DNA from: DAOSCP01 sp035379625
Lineage (GTDB): Bacteria > Bacteroidota > Ignavibacteria > Ignavibacteriales > DAOSCP01
Assembly (NCBI GenBank): GCA_035379625.1
Contig: DAOSVM010000002.1
Location: 81,062 to 145,061, forward strand
DNA length: 64,000 nucleotides
Direction of reading: 5' to 3'
The notes beneath the pieces are model-generated. The model made no database searches. It saw only the letters and a program-made list of their open reading frames with translations, and had not been told where the DNA came from. Each line of letters opens with the position of its first letter. Within the stretch, counting starts at the first letter, position 1. The position numbers and the translations under genes are program-made. Of the stretch, positions 7,978 to 17,645 are shown in pieces.

Positions 7978-8700
7978 TTATTGAAAGTCAGCATTGTGAT
8001 AAACATTTTGAACATCATCATTATCTTCGAACATTTCAATAATTTTCATAACTTTTTCAACATCTTCACCAGAAACTGCTACGCGGTTTTTAGGAACCCA
8101 TTGTAAAGAAGCATTTTCAACTGAAATTCCTTTATCCATTATAGCTTTTCTAACATCTTCAAAATTTTCAATGGTTGTAAACATTTCAAAGTATCCTTCA
8201 TCAACTTCGCAATCATCTGCACCTGCTTCAATTGCGACTTCCATAATTTCATCTTCTGTTTTACCATTTACTGGTCCAGTAATAACGCCTCTTCTTTCGA
8301 ACATCCAGGCAACAGAACCTTCGGCGCTCATATTTCCGCCATATTTACTAAAAATATGTCTAACTTCAGCTGCTGCACGATTTTTATTATCAGTAACAAC
8401 TTCAACCATTAATGCTACACCGGCTGGAGCGTAACCTTCATAAGTAATTTCTGAATAAGTTACTCCTTCCATTTCACCGGAAGCTTTTTTAATTGCTCTT
8501 TCTATATTATCGGCAGGCATATTGACAGATTTAGCATTGTCGATAACTAATCTTAATCTAGGATTATTCTCAGGGATAGGTCCACCTTGTCTTACAGCAA
8601 CTGTTATTTCCTTGATTAATTTTGTAAATATTTTTCCTCTTTTTGCATCAATAGCTGCTTTTTTTCTTTTGATAGTAGCCCATTTACTATGACCTGACAT
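7978..8700 (-). CDS. yebC: YebC/TACO1-family protein
   Basis: A 240-residue member of the YebC/PmpR/TACO1 family. It opens with the signature MSGHSKWATIKRKKAAIDAK and carries YEGYAPAGVALMVEVVTDNKNR and FSKYGGNMSAEGSVAWMFERRG. Members bind the ribosome or DNA and have been linked to translation of difficult peptide stretches and to transcription regulation; which applies here cannot be read from sequence. Length is standard. It has its own terminator at 7912 and is transcribed away from the phosphatase gene at 8792. Confidence 0.95.
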   Translation of the reverse strand: MSGHSKWATIKRKKAAIDAKRGKIFTKLIKEITVAVRQGGPIPENNPRLRLVIDNAKSVNMPADNIERAIKKASGEMEGVTYSEITYEGYAPAGVALMVEVVTDNKNRAAAEVRHIFSKYGGNMSAEGSVAWMFERRGVITGPVNGKTEDEIMEVAIEAGADDCEVDEGYFEMFTTIENFEDVRKAIMDKGISVENASLQWVPKNRVAVSGEDVEKVMKIIEMFEDNDDVQNVYHNADFQ

Positions 8701-8791
8701 AAAAACCCCTTTAGTTGCTATTCTTACAATTATTATTTAAATTTGTTTTTTAATTTTTAAGATTTACAAATATATAATAAAGATTTATATT

Positions 8792-9433
8792 ATGCAAAAA
8801 AAATCTAATATTCAACTTGTGGTTTTTGATCTCGATGGAACATTAATGAAATCTGATTTAACTATTTACAATTCAATGGTTGAGACATTAAGAGAAATTG
8901 GAATAAGCACAGAAATTCCTAAAGAAGAATTTGATAAATTTATTGGTTATCATTTCCAAGATATTTTTGATTATTTTAAAATTAATGTAGGTGATTTGGA
9001 TAGCTATATTAGCAAGTATAAAGAAACTTATTTTAAAAATTTGAGTCTAACAGAACTATATCCAGGAGTTTTAGAAACTTTAAGGAATTTAAAGCTTAAA
9101 CAGATTAAGACAGCAATTTTAACGACGAAAGCTCAAGATCAGTTAGAAAAAATTATTACTTATTTTGAATTAAACAATTATTTTGATTATTTATATGGTA
9201 GAAGACTGAATAGTAAAATAAAGCCTTCACCTGAGCCTTTACTGGAAATTATGGATATTTTAAAAGTTGATAATAATTCAACAATTATGGTTGGGGATAC
9301 AGAGCTTGATATTATGTGTGGAAATTCGGCTAAAACTTTCACAGTTTTTGTGGAATATGGTTACGGAAAATTAAATGGGAATTTTACTCATTATAAATTT
9401 TCTAATATCACTCAGTTATTGGAGATAATATGA
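8792..9433 (+). CDS. HAD-superfamily hydrolase, phosphoglycolate-phosphatase-like
   Basis: A 213-residue haloacid-dehalogenase-type phosphatase of the Gph/PgmB group. Motif I is VFDLDGTLMKSD (Asp13 and Asp15 act as nucleophile and acid), followed by an alpha-helical cap. Motif II is the AILTTKA stretch, motif III the Lys in SKIKPSPEP, and motif IV MVGDTELDI. Phosphoglycolate phosphatase is the most likely activity, but members of this subfamily vary widely in substrate and none can be fixed from sequence. It overlaps the next gene by four bases (ATGA). Confidence 0.8.
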   Translation: MQKKSNIQLVVFDLDGTLMKSDLTIYNSMVETLREIGISTEIPKEEFDKFIGYHFQDIFDYFKINVGDLDSYISKYKETYFKNLSLTELYPGVLETLRNLKLKQIKTAILTTKAQDQLEKIITYFELNNYFDYLYGRRLNSKIKPSPEPLLEIMDILKVDNNSTIMVGDTELDIMCGNSAKTFTVFVEYGYGKLNGNFTHYKFSNITQLLEII

Positions 9434-9888
9434 AAAAAATAGTTTTATTACTAATAGCAATGATATTCGGTGGCCTTTACGCACAAGATGCTGGTTTAGG
9501 AATTGGAACAAATGTTGGAGAACCAGTGGGATTATCAGCAAAATATTGGTTAAATAATCAAAATTCAATTGAAGCAACTTTAGGATATTCTTACCTAAAA
9601 ACAAACGGTGCTTTGGATATTTCGGCGGTTTATAATTATACAAAATATAATTATATATCAATTTTTGAAAAGAAATTCCACTTTAATTATGGATTAGGTT
9701 TTTCTTATTCAACAAATTTTGCTGGAAATTATATCTTTGGAGTTAAGACTACCGCACAAATTTTTTCTTACATTTTAGAGTCACCTACAGATTACTACTT
9801 TAATATTAGCCCAATTTTAGGTTTGTTCCCAAAAGTAAATTTATATATGGATGTAAATTTGGGGATAAGGTATTATTTAGGTTATTAA
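9430..9888 (+). CDS. Small outer-membrane beta-barrel protein
   Basis: A 152-residue exported protein. Residues 1-18 are a signal peptide (Lys, hydrophobic core, cleavage after LYAQ-like sequence). The rest alternates short amphipathic strands rich in Gly, Tyr and Asn (GLGIGTNVGEPVGLSAKYWL, SIEATLGYSYL, FHFNYGLGFSYSTNF) and ends GIRYYLGY with a C-terminal aromatic. That is the look of an eight-stranded outer-membrane barrel. The ATG overlaps the stop of the phosphatase gene, so the two are coupled. Substrate or role is unknown. Confidence 0.7.
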   Translation: MKKIVLLLIAMIFGGLYAQDAGLGIGTNVGEPVGLSAKYWLNNQNSIEATLGYSYLKTNGALDISAVYNYTKYNYISIFEKKFHFNYGLGFSYSTNFAGNYIFGVKTTAQIFSYILESPTDYYFNISPILGLFPKVNLYMDVNLGIRYYLGY

Positions 9889-10006
9889 ATTGTGCTATAA
9901 AATAAAATATTTTTAAATTATAATTAAGACTTAAATTAATATTGAATATGTATTCATTATTTGTTATTTTACATTGAAAAAATTAAAAATAATTAAAGGT
10001 GTGAAG

Positions 10007-11443
10007 ATGAAAAAGTTTTTTCTTTTAAGTATTATCGTATGCAATCTTTTTGCACAGAGTGACCTAAACATATTTGGTTATTATCAAGCATTTTTCCAAA
10101 ATAATAATGGTTATAATATTGTGCTTGATAATCAAGTATATTCTGCGTTTAACGCAAATGATCCAAATGAACTAGCATTACGTGCTTTGTTACCATCACA
10201 ATTATAATCATCAAAAGTTAAATTTACAGCTAATAAAAAAAATACATTTACACTTCAACAATTTAATTTGTTCTTTACAAAAGATTTTGAAGGTAAATGG
10301 GGTAATTTTACAACATTTGCTAATATTGAAATAAATAATAATTTCAATTTTGAAAAAAATTGGGGGCAAATTAAATTAGAAGAAGCATGGGCTAGATATA
10401 ATTATTCCGATGCATTTAATGTTAAAGTTGGTTTATTTATCCCAACATTTAATAATTTCAATGAAATTAAAAATAGAATGCCTATAATACCATATTTATT
10501 TAGACCATTGGTTTATGAAGAAACAATTTCAGAAGTTATTCCATTACAAGATTTTATTCCATTAACAGCAAATTTGCAAATACAAGGAAATATTCCAGTT
10601 ACAGAAGACATAACATCTACATATGCATTATTTTTGGGTAATAGCGAAGATAAGTATTATTCTTCTCAAACGTCAGGTATAGTATACCGAGGTATGGATA
10701 CTACAACATTTAAGATGATTGGTGGTAGAATTGGTTTAAAATATAGATCTTTTAAATTTGGAGTATCTGGGACTTATGATAGAGATAACCAATCAACATT
10801 ATTTGAAGGTTCTACGTTAAATCCAAATTTAAAAAGATATAGAGTAGGTGGAGATTTATCTTTTACTTATGGTGATTTTTCATTTGAAACAGAATTTATT
10901 AAAGTTATTTATGATGTTAAAAATGAACATAAAGATTTTATTAAAAATTATTCTAAAAATGTTATTGTAAAAAAATATGGTGATTTTTATAATTTATCTA
11001 ATGAATTAGATAATTTAAATGATACATACAATAATATTAACTTACCTTCTCCATCTGACCCTAATTATATCAATTTAAAGAATCAAAGGATGTTATTGTT
11101 AAGCCAGATCCAACAAAAACAATTACAATTACAACAGATGTTTACACAATTACAAAAAGTTTCAAAAAATAGATTATATTTAGGCGATACATATGATAAG
11201 TTGTTTTATTATTTATCATTAGGTTATAATATTACAGATGAATTTATGCCATATGTTAGTTATTCTTATTATGAGGATGGATTAGATGCAAGATTTAAAG
11301 ATGGAATGCAACAGTATTCATTTGGTATAGTTTACCGACCTATTACAGAGGTTGTATTAAAAGCACAGTGGACTCAACAGAATGTAGATAAAATTAATTA
11401 TAAATCAAACTTTTACCATGCCGGTATTAGTGTAATGTTCTAA
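10007..11443 (+). pseudogene. Outer-membrane porin-like protein, interrupted by an in-frame stop
   Basis: The frame starting at ATG 10007 encodes a signal peptide (MKKFFLLSIIVCNLFAQ). It runs to a TAA at 10205-10207, then continues in the same frame without another stop to 11443, 478 codons in all. After the stop the sequence keeps the barrel character (FTLQQFNLFFTKDFEGKWGNF, ARYNYSDAFNVKVGLFIP, SFGIVYRP) and ends in the aromatic-terminated strand YHAGISVMF. One base change would restore it. It may be a recent pseudogene, a recoded stop or a sequencing error. A coiled-coil-like Gln/Leu insertion lies near bases 11080-11160. It precedes a short binding protein and a chemoreceptor, an arrangement that suggests one sensory locus. 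Confidence 0.75.
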
Positions 11444-11457
11444 TTATGGAGGAAAAA

Positions 11458-11847
11458 ATGAAAATTAGGAAATATTTACTAATATTCTTATTATTATTTA
11501 CTAGCATTTATGCAGAAGTTACAATTATAGGAAATAAAAGCACAAATATTACAATTACCAATGCAAATAGTGCATTTGATTATTTTACAATGGCGAAGGG
11601 TAATTTGAAAGTATTTTATTTAAAAAGTGGCTCAGCAAATGATGAATTTTTTAGTTTTATAGGTAAAGATTTCAATGAAATGAAAAAAATCTGGATGAGA
11701 TTGCAGCTTACTGAAGGTAAAATAGCAGTTGCTTTAAACTCAGAGGATGAGATGCTGGAAAAAGTTGCTTCGACACGTAATTCTATTGGGTATGTCTCCA
11801 AAAGCAAAGTAAATTCCAATGTTAAAAGTATTTTTACAATAAAATAA
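11458..11847 (+). CDS. Short periplasmic phosphate-binding-like (PstS-type) protein
   Basis: A 129-residue exported protein with a signal peptide ending SIYAE. I start it at the ATG 11458, placed six bases after GGAGGA, not at the ATG 11446 that overlaps this ribosome site. The mature part contains a motif close to FFxGKxxxMxxIWxRL and ends in NSIGYVSKSKV. These features occur in short proteins annotated as phosphate ABC transporter substrate-binding-like domains, about one lobe of a normal binding protein. It lies between a porin and a chemoreceptor with gaps of about ten bases. A role as a periplasmic ligand-binding partner of the receptor is an inference from this context. Confidence 0.65.
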   Translation: MKIRKYLLIFLLLFTSIYAEVTIIGNKSTNITITNANSAFDYFTMAKGNLKVFYLKSGSANDEFFSFIGKDFNEMKKIWMRLQLTEGKIAVALNSEDEMLEKVASTRNSIGYVSKSKVNSNVKSIFTIK

Positions 11848-11857
11848 GTGGTTGAAA

Positions 11858-13632
11858 ATGTATGATTTTATAAACAAATCAATAAAAAATCGAATTGTTG
11901 TTAGTTCTGTTGCACTTATTTTGATAATTACTATTTTTGCTTCTATATATTATCCATTAAACCAGAAAAACCAAATCTTAGAGCAGGCAGAAAAACAATT
12001 TGTAACATTAGCTGAAATGCTTGCTTTTTCTGTAGGTTTGGGGTTAAAAGATGCAAATTTTGAATTAGTACACACAGCATTTGAGTGGGCAAAAAAAGAT
12101 AATAACGTTTCCTACTTAGCAATTTATGGTGGAAGTAATAATTTGATATTCGAACATAGTTCCAAAAATTTCACTTTTGAACCTCCAAAATATGATTTAG
12201 AAGAACAACGTGGAAAACTTTATTTTAATAAAGAAGAATATTTATATACTATACAAAATAGTGATTATCAACAAAAAAATTTTGGTAAAATTTTATTAGT
12301 TTATTCATTGAAGGAATTCAATGAAAAAGTTTCCTCTGCAAGGAATTTATCGTTTTTGTTTTGGGGTAGTGTTTTAGTTATAGGTATTTTTATATTTAAT
12401 TTCATTGGTAAAAATATTAGTCGCGAAATAGAAGAATTTGCAGAAGCAGCTGAAATTGTAGGTAATGGTAATTATGATTATCAAATAAAATATAATAAAA
12501 ATGATGAAATTGGAAGATTGGCAAAAGCTTTTAGAAATATGGTTGAAAAAATTAAAATTGCAAATCAAGAACTTCTAAGTGAAAAAGCCTTTGTCGAAAG
12601 AAAAGTTGAAGATGCCGTAAAATCTATAAAAGAATCTGAAGTATATTTAAATAATAGTGTTGAGAAATTTTTAAGTGAAATCAAAAAATTTGAAACTGGT
12701 AATTTAAATATTCATCTATTGAATGAAAAAAATGATAAGATTAAAGAATTGTTTGATGGCTTCCTGAATGCTGTTAACAATTTGAAAAATATGATTAAGG
12801 ATGTGAAAGATATTATTACATATATTAGCTCTTTTGGTTATAAATTATCTGCTGCAACTGAAGAATTAACAGCGAATACTAGAGAACAAAACGTTAAAGT
12901 TGAAAATACTTTTAATGAAATTCTAATATAACAATTGCAATAGAAAAAACTAAAAATTTATCAACAATTGCTACAAATAATGCACAAAAACAAGGTGAAA
13001 AAGCAGAACAAGGTGGTAATGTAATTAATCAAACAATTGAAGCAATGAATAATATTACAAATGTAGTTGAGAATGCAGCTTCTAAAATTTTAAAACTTGG
13101 AGAAAGTAGTCAAAAGATTGGTGAAATTATTCAAGTTATTGATGAAATTGCAGATCAAACAAACTTGCTTGCATTAAATGCAGCAATTGAAGCTGCTCGT
13201 GCTGGCGAGCAAGGGCGTGGTTTTGCAGTAGTAGCTGATGAAGTTAGAAAATTGGCAGAAAGGACAGGAAAAGCTACTAAAGAAATTGCTGAAATGATTA
13301 GAACTATTCAAATAGAAACTAAAGAAGCTGTTTCTGTTATGGGTGAAGGATTAAATGAAGTAACAACAGGACAAGAAAAAATAAAAAAATCTGAAGATGT
13401 ATTGAATAATATAATTAAAAGTTCATATGAAGTAGTTCAAAATATAAAAATGGTTGCTAACGCAAACGAGGAACAATATCAACAAGTGAAAGAAATATCG
13501 CAAAGTATGGAATTTGTAAATAACATAGTTCATAGTAACGCTGGTGCTGTTAACGATATTGCACAAGAACTTAATATGTTAAACGAAAGGATTTCACAAT
13601 TGGATAAGATGATAGGGAATTTCAAAATATAA
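11858..13632 (+). pseudogene. Methyl-accepting chemotaxis protein, split by a frameshift
   Basis: The N-terminal frame (11858-12931) encodes a membrane helix near residues 14-34, a periplasmic sensor region, a second helix near residue 165 and a HAMP linker. It stops at 12929-12931 just after the start of the signalling domain. The rest lies in another frame: from about 12919 the codons read NSNITIAIEK and stay open through 13632. That part includes the receptor hairpin tip with DQTNLLALNAAIEAARAGE and GRGFAVVADEVRKLAERT. A missing A in the GAAA run near 12917-12920 would explain the break. The full-length receptor would be about 591 residues and would signal to CheA. A sequencing error, a recent mutation or programmed shifting are all possible. 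I set the start at ATG 11858 although a TTG lies two codons upstream. Confidence 0.8.
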
Positions 13633-13640
13633 AAAGAAAA

Positions 13641-13667
13641 AAGCTGCCTGAAGGCAGCTTTTTTTAT
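13641..13667. terminator. Bidirectional terminator between chemoreceptor and gpmI
   Basis: The perfect 8-bp stem AAGCTGCC/GGCAGCTT with a TGAA loop has a T run on the right and an A run on the left. It can therefore end transcripts from both the receptor gene and the convergent gpmI, whose stop codon at 13664 lies within the T-rich tail. Confidence 0.85.
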
Positions 13668-15292
13668 TTATTGAATTCAATTAATGATGGATCATAATCT
13701 TCGACTTTTTCGAAACCTAATAGATTAAGAATTGTTGCGGCAATATTTGTTAATCCAGGATTTTGTACATTTGCCATTTTGTATTCACCGGAATATTGTG
13801 GATCAAAAATAATAAATGGTACAGGATTTAATGTATGAGATGTTTTAATTTCTTTTTTCCCATTTTTTTCTACAAACATTTCATCTGCATTGCCGTGATC
13901 AGCAGTTACAATAGCTATACCATCAAGCTCAGCAACAACTTGTAATAATTTCCCTACACATTCATCTACTGTTTCAACAGCGGTTATTGCAGCTTCCATA
14001 ACACCAGTATGGCCTACCATATCGCCATTTGCAAAATTAACACGACCGAATTTGTATTTACCACTTTTTAGTAATTCTATTGTTTTTTCTGTAATTTCAT
14101 AAGCTTTCATTTTAGGAGCTTGATCGAAAGGAATTTTATCAGATGGAATTTCAACATAGGTTTCTAATTTTTCGTTAATGTAGCCTGATTTATTTCCATT
14201 CCAGAAATAAGTAACATGTCCAAATTTCTGAGTTTCGGAAATTGCAAAAGAAGTAACACCTTCAGCGCATAAGTATTCGCTTACAGTTCTATCGATAGCT
14301 GGTGGAGTAACTAAATATTTTGATGGTATATGCAAATCGCCATCATATTCCATCATTCCAGCAAAAAAGACTTGTGGAACTCTTTTTCTATCGAAATAAG
14401 AAAATTCTTTTTCTTCAAAAGCACGAGAAATTTCGATAGCTCTATCGCCGCGGAAATTAAAGAAAATTACAGCATCACCATCAACTATTGGACCTACTGG
14501 TTTATTATCATTATCAACAACAACAAAAGCGTCCATATATTGATCTGTCATTTGAGGATCTTCATCATAGAAGGTTTGAACGGCTTCAGCAGCGGATTTA
14601 AATGGTCGCGCTTCACCTAATACGTGTGCATACCAACCACGTTTAACAATTTCCCAATCAGCATTGTATCTATCCATTGTCACTCTCATTCTTCCACCAC
14701 CTGAAGCGATTTTATAATCAAAACCTTGTGAATTAATTTCGCTTAGTAATTTTTCAGTCATATCAATATATTTTAAAGCAGATTTTTGATCAACATCACG
14801 GCCATCCAAAAGAGCGTGAATGCGTACAAATTTTACATCATTTTGCACTAAATTTTTTAGCATTGCAAAAAGATGATCTATATGTGAATGTACATTACCA
14901 TCTGAAAGTAATCCTATAAAATGAACAGTTTTACCACTTTTTCCAATTTCAATTATTTTATTCCAATTTTCAGTTTGGAAAAATTTTCCACTTTCAATTG
15001 AAATATTGACCAGTTTTGCACCTTGTGCAAATACGCGTCCAGCGCCTAAAGCATTATGTCCGACTTCACTATTTCCCATATCGTCTTCTGTTGGAAGACC
15101 AACAGCAGGGCCATGTGCTTTTAATTTAGTAAATAATGGAACAGTAAATAATTTATCAAGATTTGGCGTTTTAGCCAAATATACAGCATTATTTTCACCA
15201 GGTTTGTTTATCCCAATACCATCCATTATAATAAGTAAAAGAGGACCTTTCCTACCGCTAAAATTTTCTAGCTTATTTAATTTTAATGACAT
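13664..15292 (-). CDS. gpmI: 2,3-bisphosphoglycerate-independent phosphoglycerate mutase
   Basis: A 542-residue cytoplasmic glycolytic enzyme that interconverts 3- and 2-phosphoglycerate using two manganese ions. Metal-site and catalytic motifs are present: LLLIIMDGIGIN (metal-binding Asp), EDDMGNSEVGHNALGAGRV with the phosphorylated Ser, HIDHLFAMLKNL, LLDGRDVDQKSAL, VNFANGDMVGHTG, TADHGNADEMF and KTSHTLNPVPFI. It is slightly longer than the usual 510-residue enzyme. It starts 36 bases after the stop of the MlaE-type permease on the same strand and may be read together with it. Confidence 0.95.
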   Translation of the reverse strand: MSLKLNKLENFSGRKGPLLLIIMDGIGINKPGENNAVYLAKTPNLDKLFTVPLFTKLKAHGPAVGLPTEDDMGNSEVGHNALGAGRVFAQGAKLVNISIESGKFFQTENWNKIIEIGKSGKTVHFIGLLSDGNVHSHIDHLFAMLKNLVQNDVKFVRIHALLDGRDVDQKSALKYIDMTEKLLSEINSQGFDYKIASGGGRMRVTMDRYNADWEIVKRGWYAHVLGEARPFKSAAEAVQTFYDEDPQMTDQYMDAFVVVDNDNKPVGPIVDGDAVIFFNFRGDRAIEISRAFEEKEFSYFDRKRVPQVFFAGMMEYDGDLHIPSKYLVTPPAIDRTVSEYLCAEGVTSFAISETQKFGHVTYFWNGNKSGYINEKLETYVEIPSDKIPFDQAPKMKAYEITEKTIELLKSGKYKFGRVNFANGDMVGHTGVMEAAITAVETVDECVGKLLQVVAELDGIAIVTADHGNADEMFVEKNGKKEIKTSHTLNPVPFIIFDPQYSGEYKMANVQNPGLTNIAATILNLLGFEKVEDYDPSLIEFNK

Positions 15293-15328
15293 AACTTACT
15301 CCTTTAAGTTTGTTTATAATTAAATGTT

Positions 15329-16093
15329 TTATCCAAATAAAAAGTTCCATAATAAGAAATCTGCTAAAAGAATTGCAGATGCTGAAAGTACAAATGCTCT
15401 GATAGTTGAAAGACCAACACCTTCAGCGCCGCCTTCAGTTCTTAGCCCAACATGGCATCCTAACAAAGATATTGCAGCACCAAAAACGGAAGCTTTAATT
15501 AATCCTGCAATAACATCTGATATATCAAAGAATCTTTGTACCGATGAGAAAAATACGTTAAATGAGACATCTAAAAAATAATTAGCTGTTAAAAATGATC
15601 CAAAAATAGCGATAACATCTGTAAAAATTACAAGAACAGGTAACATTATTACTGAAGCTAAAAATCTTGGCATAGCCAAAAATCTTATCGGGCTAATTCC
15701 CATAACTTCAAGAGCATCAATTTGCTCGGTAACTTTCATTGTTCCTAATTCTGCAGCTATTGATGCCCCAATTCTGCCAGCCATTACCAAAGCGGTTAAC
15801 ACTGGCCCTAATTCGGTAAAAATGGCTTTACTAACCGCTGTTCCTAATAAAGATAAAGGGGCTAGTCCTTTTAATTGGTAAGATGCTTGCCATGCTGTTA
15901 TAGCACCTGTAAAAAAAGAAATTACAAAAACTAATGGTAAAGAGTTTACGCCAATATGTTCCATTTGTAGGATTATTTGTTTCCTACTATGAATAATGTT
16001 TCTTAGGTATCCAATTATTCCTAAAAAAAGTTTAACTATTTCACCAAATTCTGAAATTGTACTGATAATTTTTCTGCCGATAAATGAGATCAT
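15329..16093 (-). CDS. mlaE: MlaE-family ABC transporter permease
   Basis: A 254-residue inner-membrane permease of the MlaE/YrbE/TrnD group, which moves phospholipids or other lipids between inner and outer membranes. It has about five to six hydrophobic segments and the family signature ELGPVLTALVMAGRIGASIAAELGTMKVTEQIDALEVMG, read in three parts from about residue 95. The EQIDAL coupling motif that contacts the ATPase is intact. The usual partners MlaF (ATPase) and MlaD (substrate-binding MCE protein) are not next to it: gpmI follows, and a divergent nucleoside phosphorylase gene precedes. They must be encoded elsewhere. Confidence 0.88.
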   Translation of the reverse strand: MISFIGRKIISTISEFGEIVKLFLGIIGYLRNIIHSRKQIILQMEHIGVNSLPLVFVISFFTGAITAWQASYQLKGLAPLSLLGTAVSKAIFTELGPVLTALVMAGRIGASIAAELGTMKVTEQIDALEVMGISPIRFLAMPRFLASVIMLPVLVIFTDVIAIFGSFLTANYFLDVSFNVFFSSVQRFFDISDVIAGLIKASVFGAAISLLGCHVGLRTEGGAEGVGLSTIRAFVLSASAILLADFLLWNFLFG

Positions 16094-16206
16094 AAAAAAA
16101 ATATTTTTTGTTTTTAAAGATAGAAAAATTTGTTTATTTTTAATAATTTATATTGGAATTTAAATAATAATAAAGTAATTTAACAGTTCAAAAATAGGAG
16201 AATTAT

Positions 16207-17028
16207 ATGCAAAATTTGTATCAATCAATTGAAGAAACAGTAAGTGTTATTAGAAAAAAAATTAGTGAAGATTATAAAATAGGTATAATCTTAGGTACTG
16301 GTTTGGGGGCTTTAGTAAATGAAATTGAAAAAGAATATGAGTTTGATTATGCTGAATTACCATATTTCCCTTTATCTACAGTTGAATCTCATCATGGTAA
16401 ATTAATATTTGGAAAATTATCAGGTAAAAATGTTGTTGTTATGCAAGGAAGATTTCACTATTACGAAGGTTACACAATGCAGCAAATTACTTATCCTGTA
16501 AGAGTAATGAAATTTTTAGGTGTTGAATCCTTAATTGTTTCGAATGCTTGTGGCGGTATGAATCCACAATATCGCAAAGGCGATATAATGTTAATGTTGG
16601 ATCATATTAATTTACTTGGGGATAATCCACTTATTGGTCCAAATGACAACAAGCTTGGTCCTAGATTTCCGGATATGAGCGAACCTTATTCTTTGAAGTT
16701 AATAGAATTAGCTGAAGAAGTGGCACTTGAAAATAAAATTAAAATCCATAAAGGTGTTTATGTTGCTGTTGCAGGCCCTAATTTAGAAACAAAAGCTGAA
16801 TATAGATTTTTACGCTCAACAGGAGCAGATGTTGTTGGTATGTCTACAGTTCCCGAATGTATTGTAGCTAACCATATGGGAATTAAAGTACTTGGAATTA
16901 GTATTATAACCGATGAATGTTTCCCAGAATGTTTGAAACCTGTTGATTTGAAAGATGTTATTGAGGCTGCTAATCAAGCAGAACCAAAAATGACAACAAT
17001 AATTAAAGGTGTTGTAAGCAAATTGTAA
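16207..17028 (+). CDS. punA: Purine nucleoside phosphorylase
   Basis: A 273-residue trimeric-type purine nucleoside phosphorylase that splits inosine and guanosine with phosphate in purine salvage. Landmarks are IGIILGTGLGALVNEIE (phosphate-binding loop), TVESHHGKLIFGKLSGK, VVMQGRFHYYEGYTMQQ, VSNACGGMNPQY, MLDHINLLGDNPL, AVAGPNLETKAEYR and GADVVGMSTVPE. Length and motif order fit PNP-II. AATAGGAG precedes the ATG at a good distance. The stop is followed after 42 bases by the left end of element copy 2, and no convincing terminator lies between them. Confidence 0.95.
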   Translation: MQNLYQSIEETVSVIRKKISEDYKIGIILGTGLGALVNEIEKEYEFDYAELPYFPLSTVESHHGKLIFGKLSGKNVVVMQGRFHYYEGYTMQQITYPVRVMKFLGVESLIVSNACGGMNPQYRKGDIMLMLDHINLLGDNPLIGPNDNKLGPRFPDMSEPYSLKLIELAEEVALENKIKIHKGVYVAVAGPNLETKAEYRFLRSTGADVVGMSTVPECIVANHMGIKVLGISIITDECFPECLKPVDLKDVIEAANQAEPKMTTIIKGVVSKL

Positions 17029-17070
17029 TTTCATCCTAAAAATAGCCAAAGGCATGTTTCTTTTTATATA

Positions 17071-17121
17071 GCTCAGACGGTGTAGGCATAAGCCCGTGCG
17101 CCGCACGGGCAGGCTAACGCC
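17071..17121 (+). repeat. B end of element copy 2: TIR plus hairpin
   Basis: The terminal repeat and an ATAA link are followed by a hairpin GCCCGTG/CACGGGC at 17092-17110, then AGGCTAACGCC. The order and sequence match the B ends at 27641 and, inverted, at 4278. Confidence 0.85.
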
Positions 17122-17254
17122 AAAAAATATTTTGTAAAAAACTATATTTTATTTACGTGAATATAGATCTATTATAATTGTTGGCAAAATAAATAAAAAA
17201 AATTTACTTTTTGTTGAATTATTATATTAAAATATAAAGAGCCAAATGATATAT

Positions 17255-17335
17255 TCGTATATACAATTTAATTGTATTTACAATATTATATTTTTTTTAT
17301 AAATATTTTGTACATACGATATTATTGGTATAACT
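17255..17335 (+). repeat. 17-bp tandem repeat array in element copy 2
   Basis: Units TCGTATATACAA (17255), TTGTATTTACAA (17272) and TTGTACATACGA (17308) lie 17 and 36 bases apart, with an intervening degenerate unit. Read on the minus strand they follow the same TTGTATATACGAATATA pattern as the arrays in copies 1 and 3. Confidence 0.6.
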
Positions 17336-17537
17336 ATATATTCTTGAAATATTTTATTTAACTATAAAGTATAACACATAGATATTTTTAGGATAATGAG
17401 ATAAAAAACGATAGATATTTGTTAAGCATTTACCTAAAAATTAACAACTTAATTTTAGAGATTGAAGCATTTTCAAAAGTGAAAATTTAATAATATTAAC
17501 ATTTGTAAAAGTTTAAATAAATTTTGTAAATTTTTTT

Positions 17538-17612
17538 AGCGGGCCGTTCCGGCCCGCTGCCCCTTGCAGCTTGCCACAAGCTGCAAGGGGCTTAAGCTTA
17601 CACCGTCTGAGC
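17538..17612 (+). repeat. A end of element copy 2: two hairpins plus TIR
   Basis: A perfect 9-bp stem AGCGGGCCG (17538-17558, loop TTC) is followed by a perfect 15-bp stem GCCCCTTGCAGCTTG (17559-17591, loop CCA). TTAA and the terminal repeat 17596-17612 follow. The stems are identical to those of copy 1; only the loops differ (GAA and TGA there). Confidence 0.88.
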
Positions 17613-17645
17613 CAAGTAAGTATTTATAAATAAAAATAATTTGAT

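Larger units (their letters stand above)
17071..17612 (+). mobile_element. TIR-hairpin element copy 2 (no coding cargo)
   Basis: A 542-base unit fills the gap between punA and the glycerol-cluster regulator. Its ends are GCTCAGACGGTGTAGGC (17071-17087) and GCTTACACCGTCTGAGC (17596-17612). The B end is on the left and the A end on the right, the same orientation as copy 3 and opposite to copy 1. The stretch around 17190-17230 (TTTTTGTTGAATT within an A/T-rich context) matches the sequence just upstream of hsdS in copy 3. It looks like a form without the hsdS insert. The regulator start codon lies only 33 bases beyond the right end. Confidence 0.72.

Noticed and set aside
8171..8434. 87-codon plus-strand ORF
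   Set aside because: It is a shadow of yebC, which is a conserved full-length gene on the other strand.
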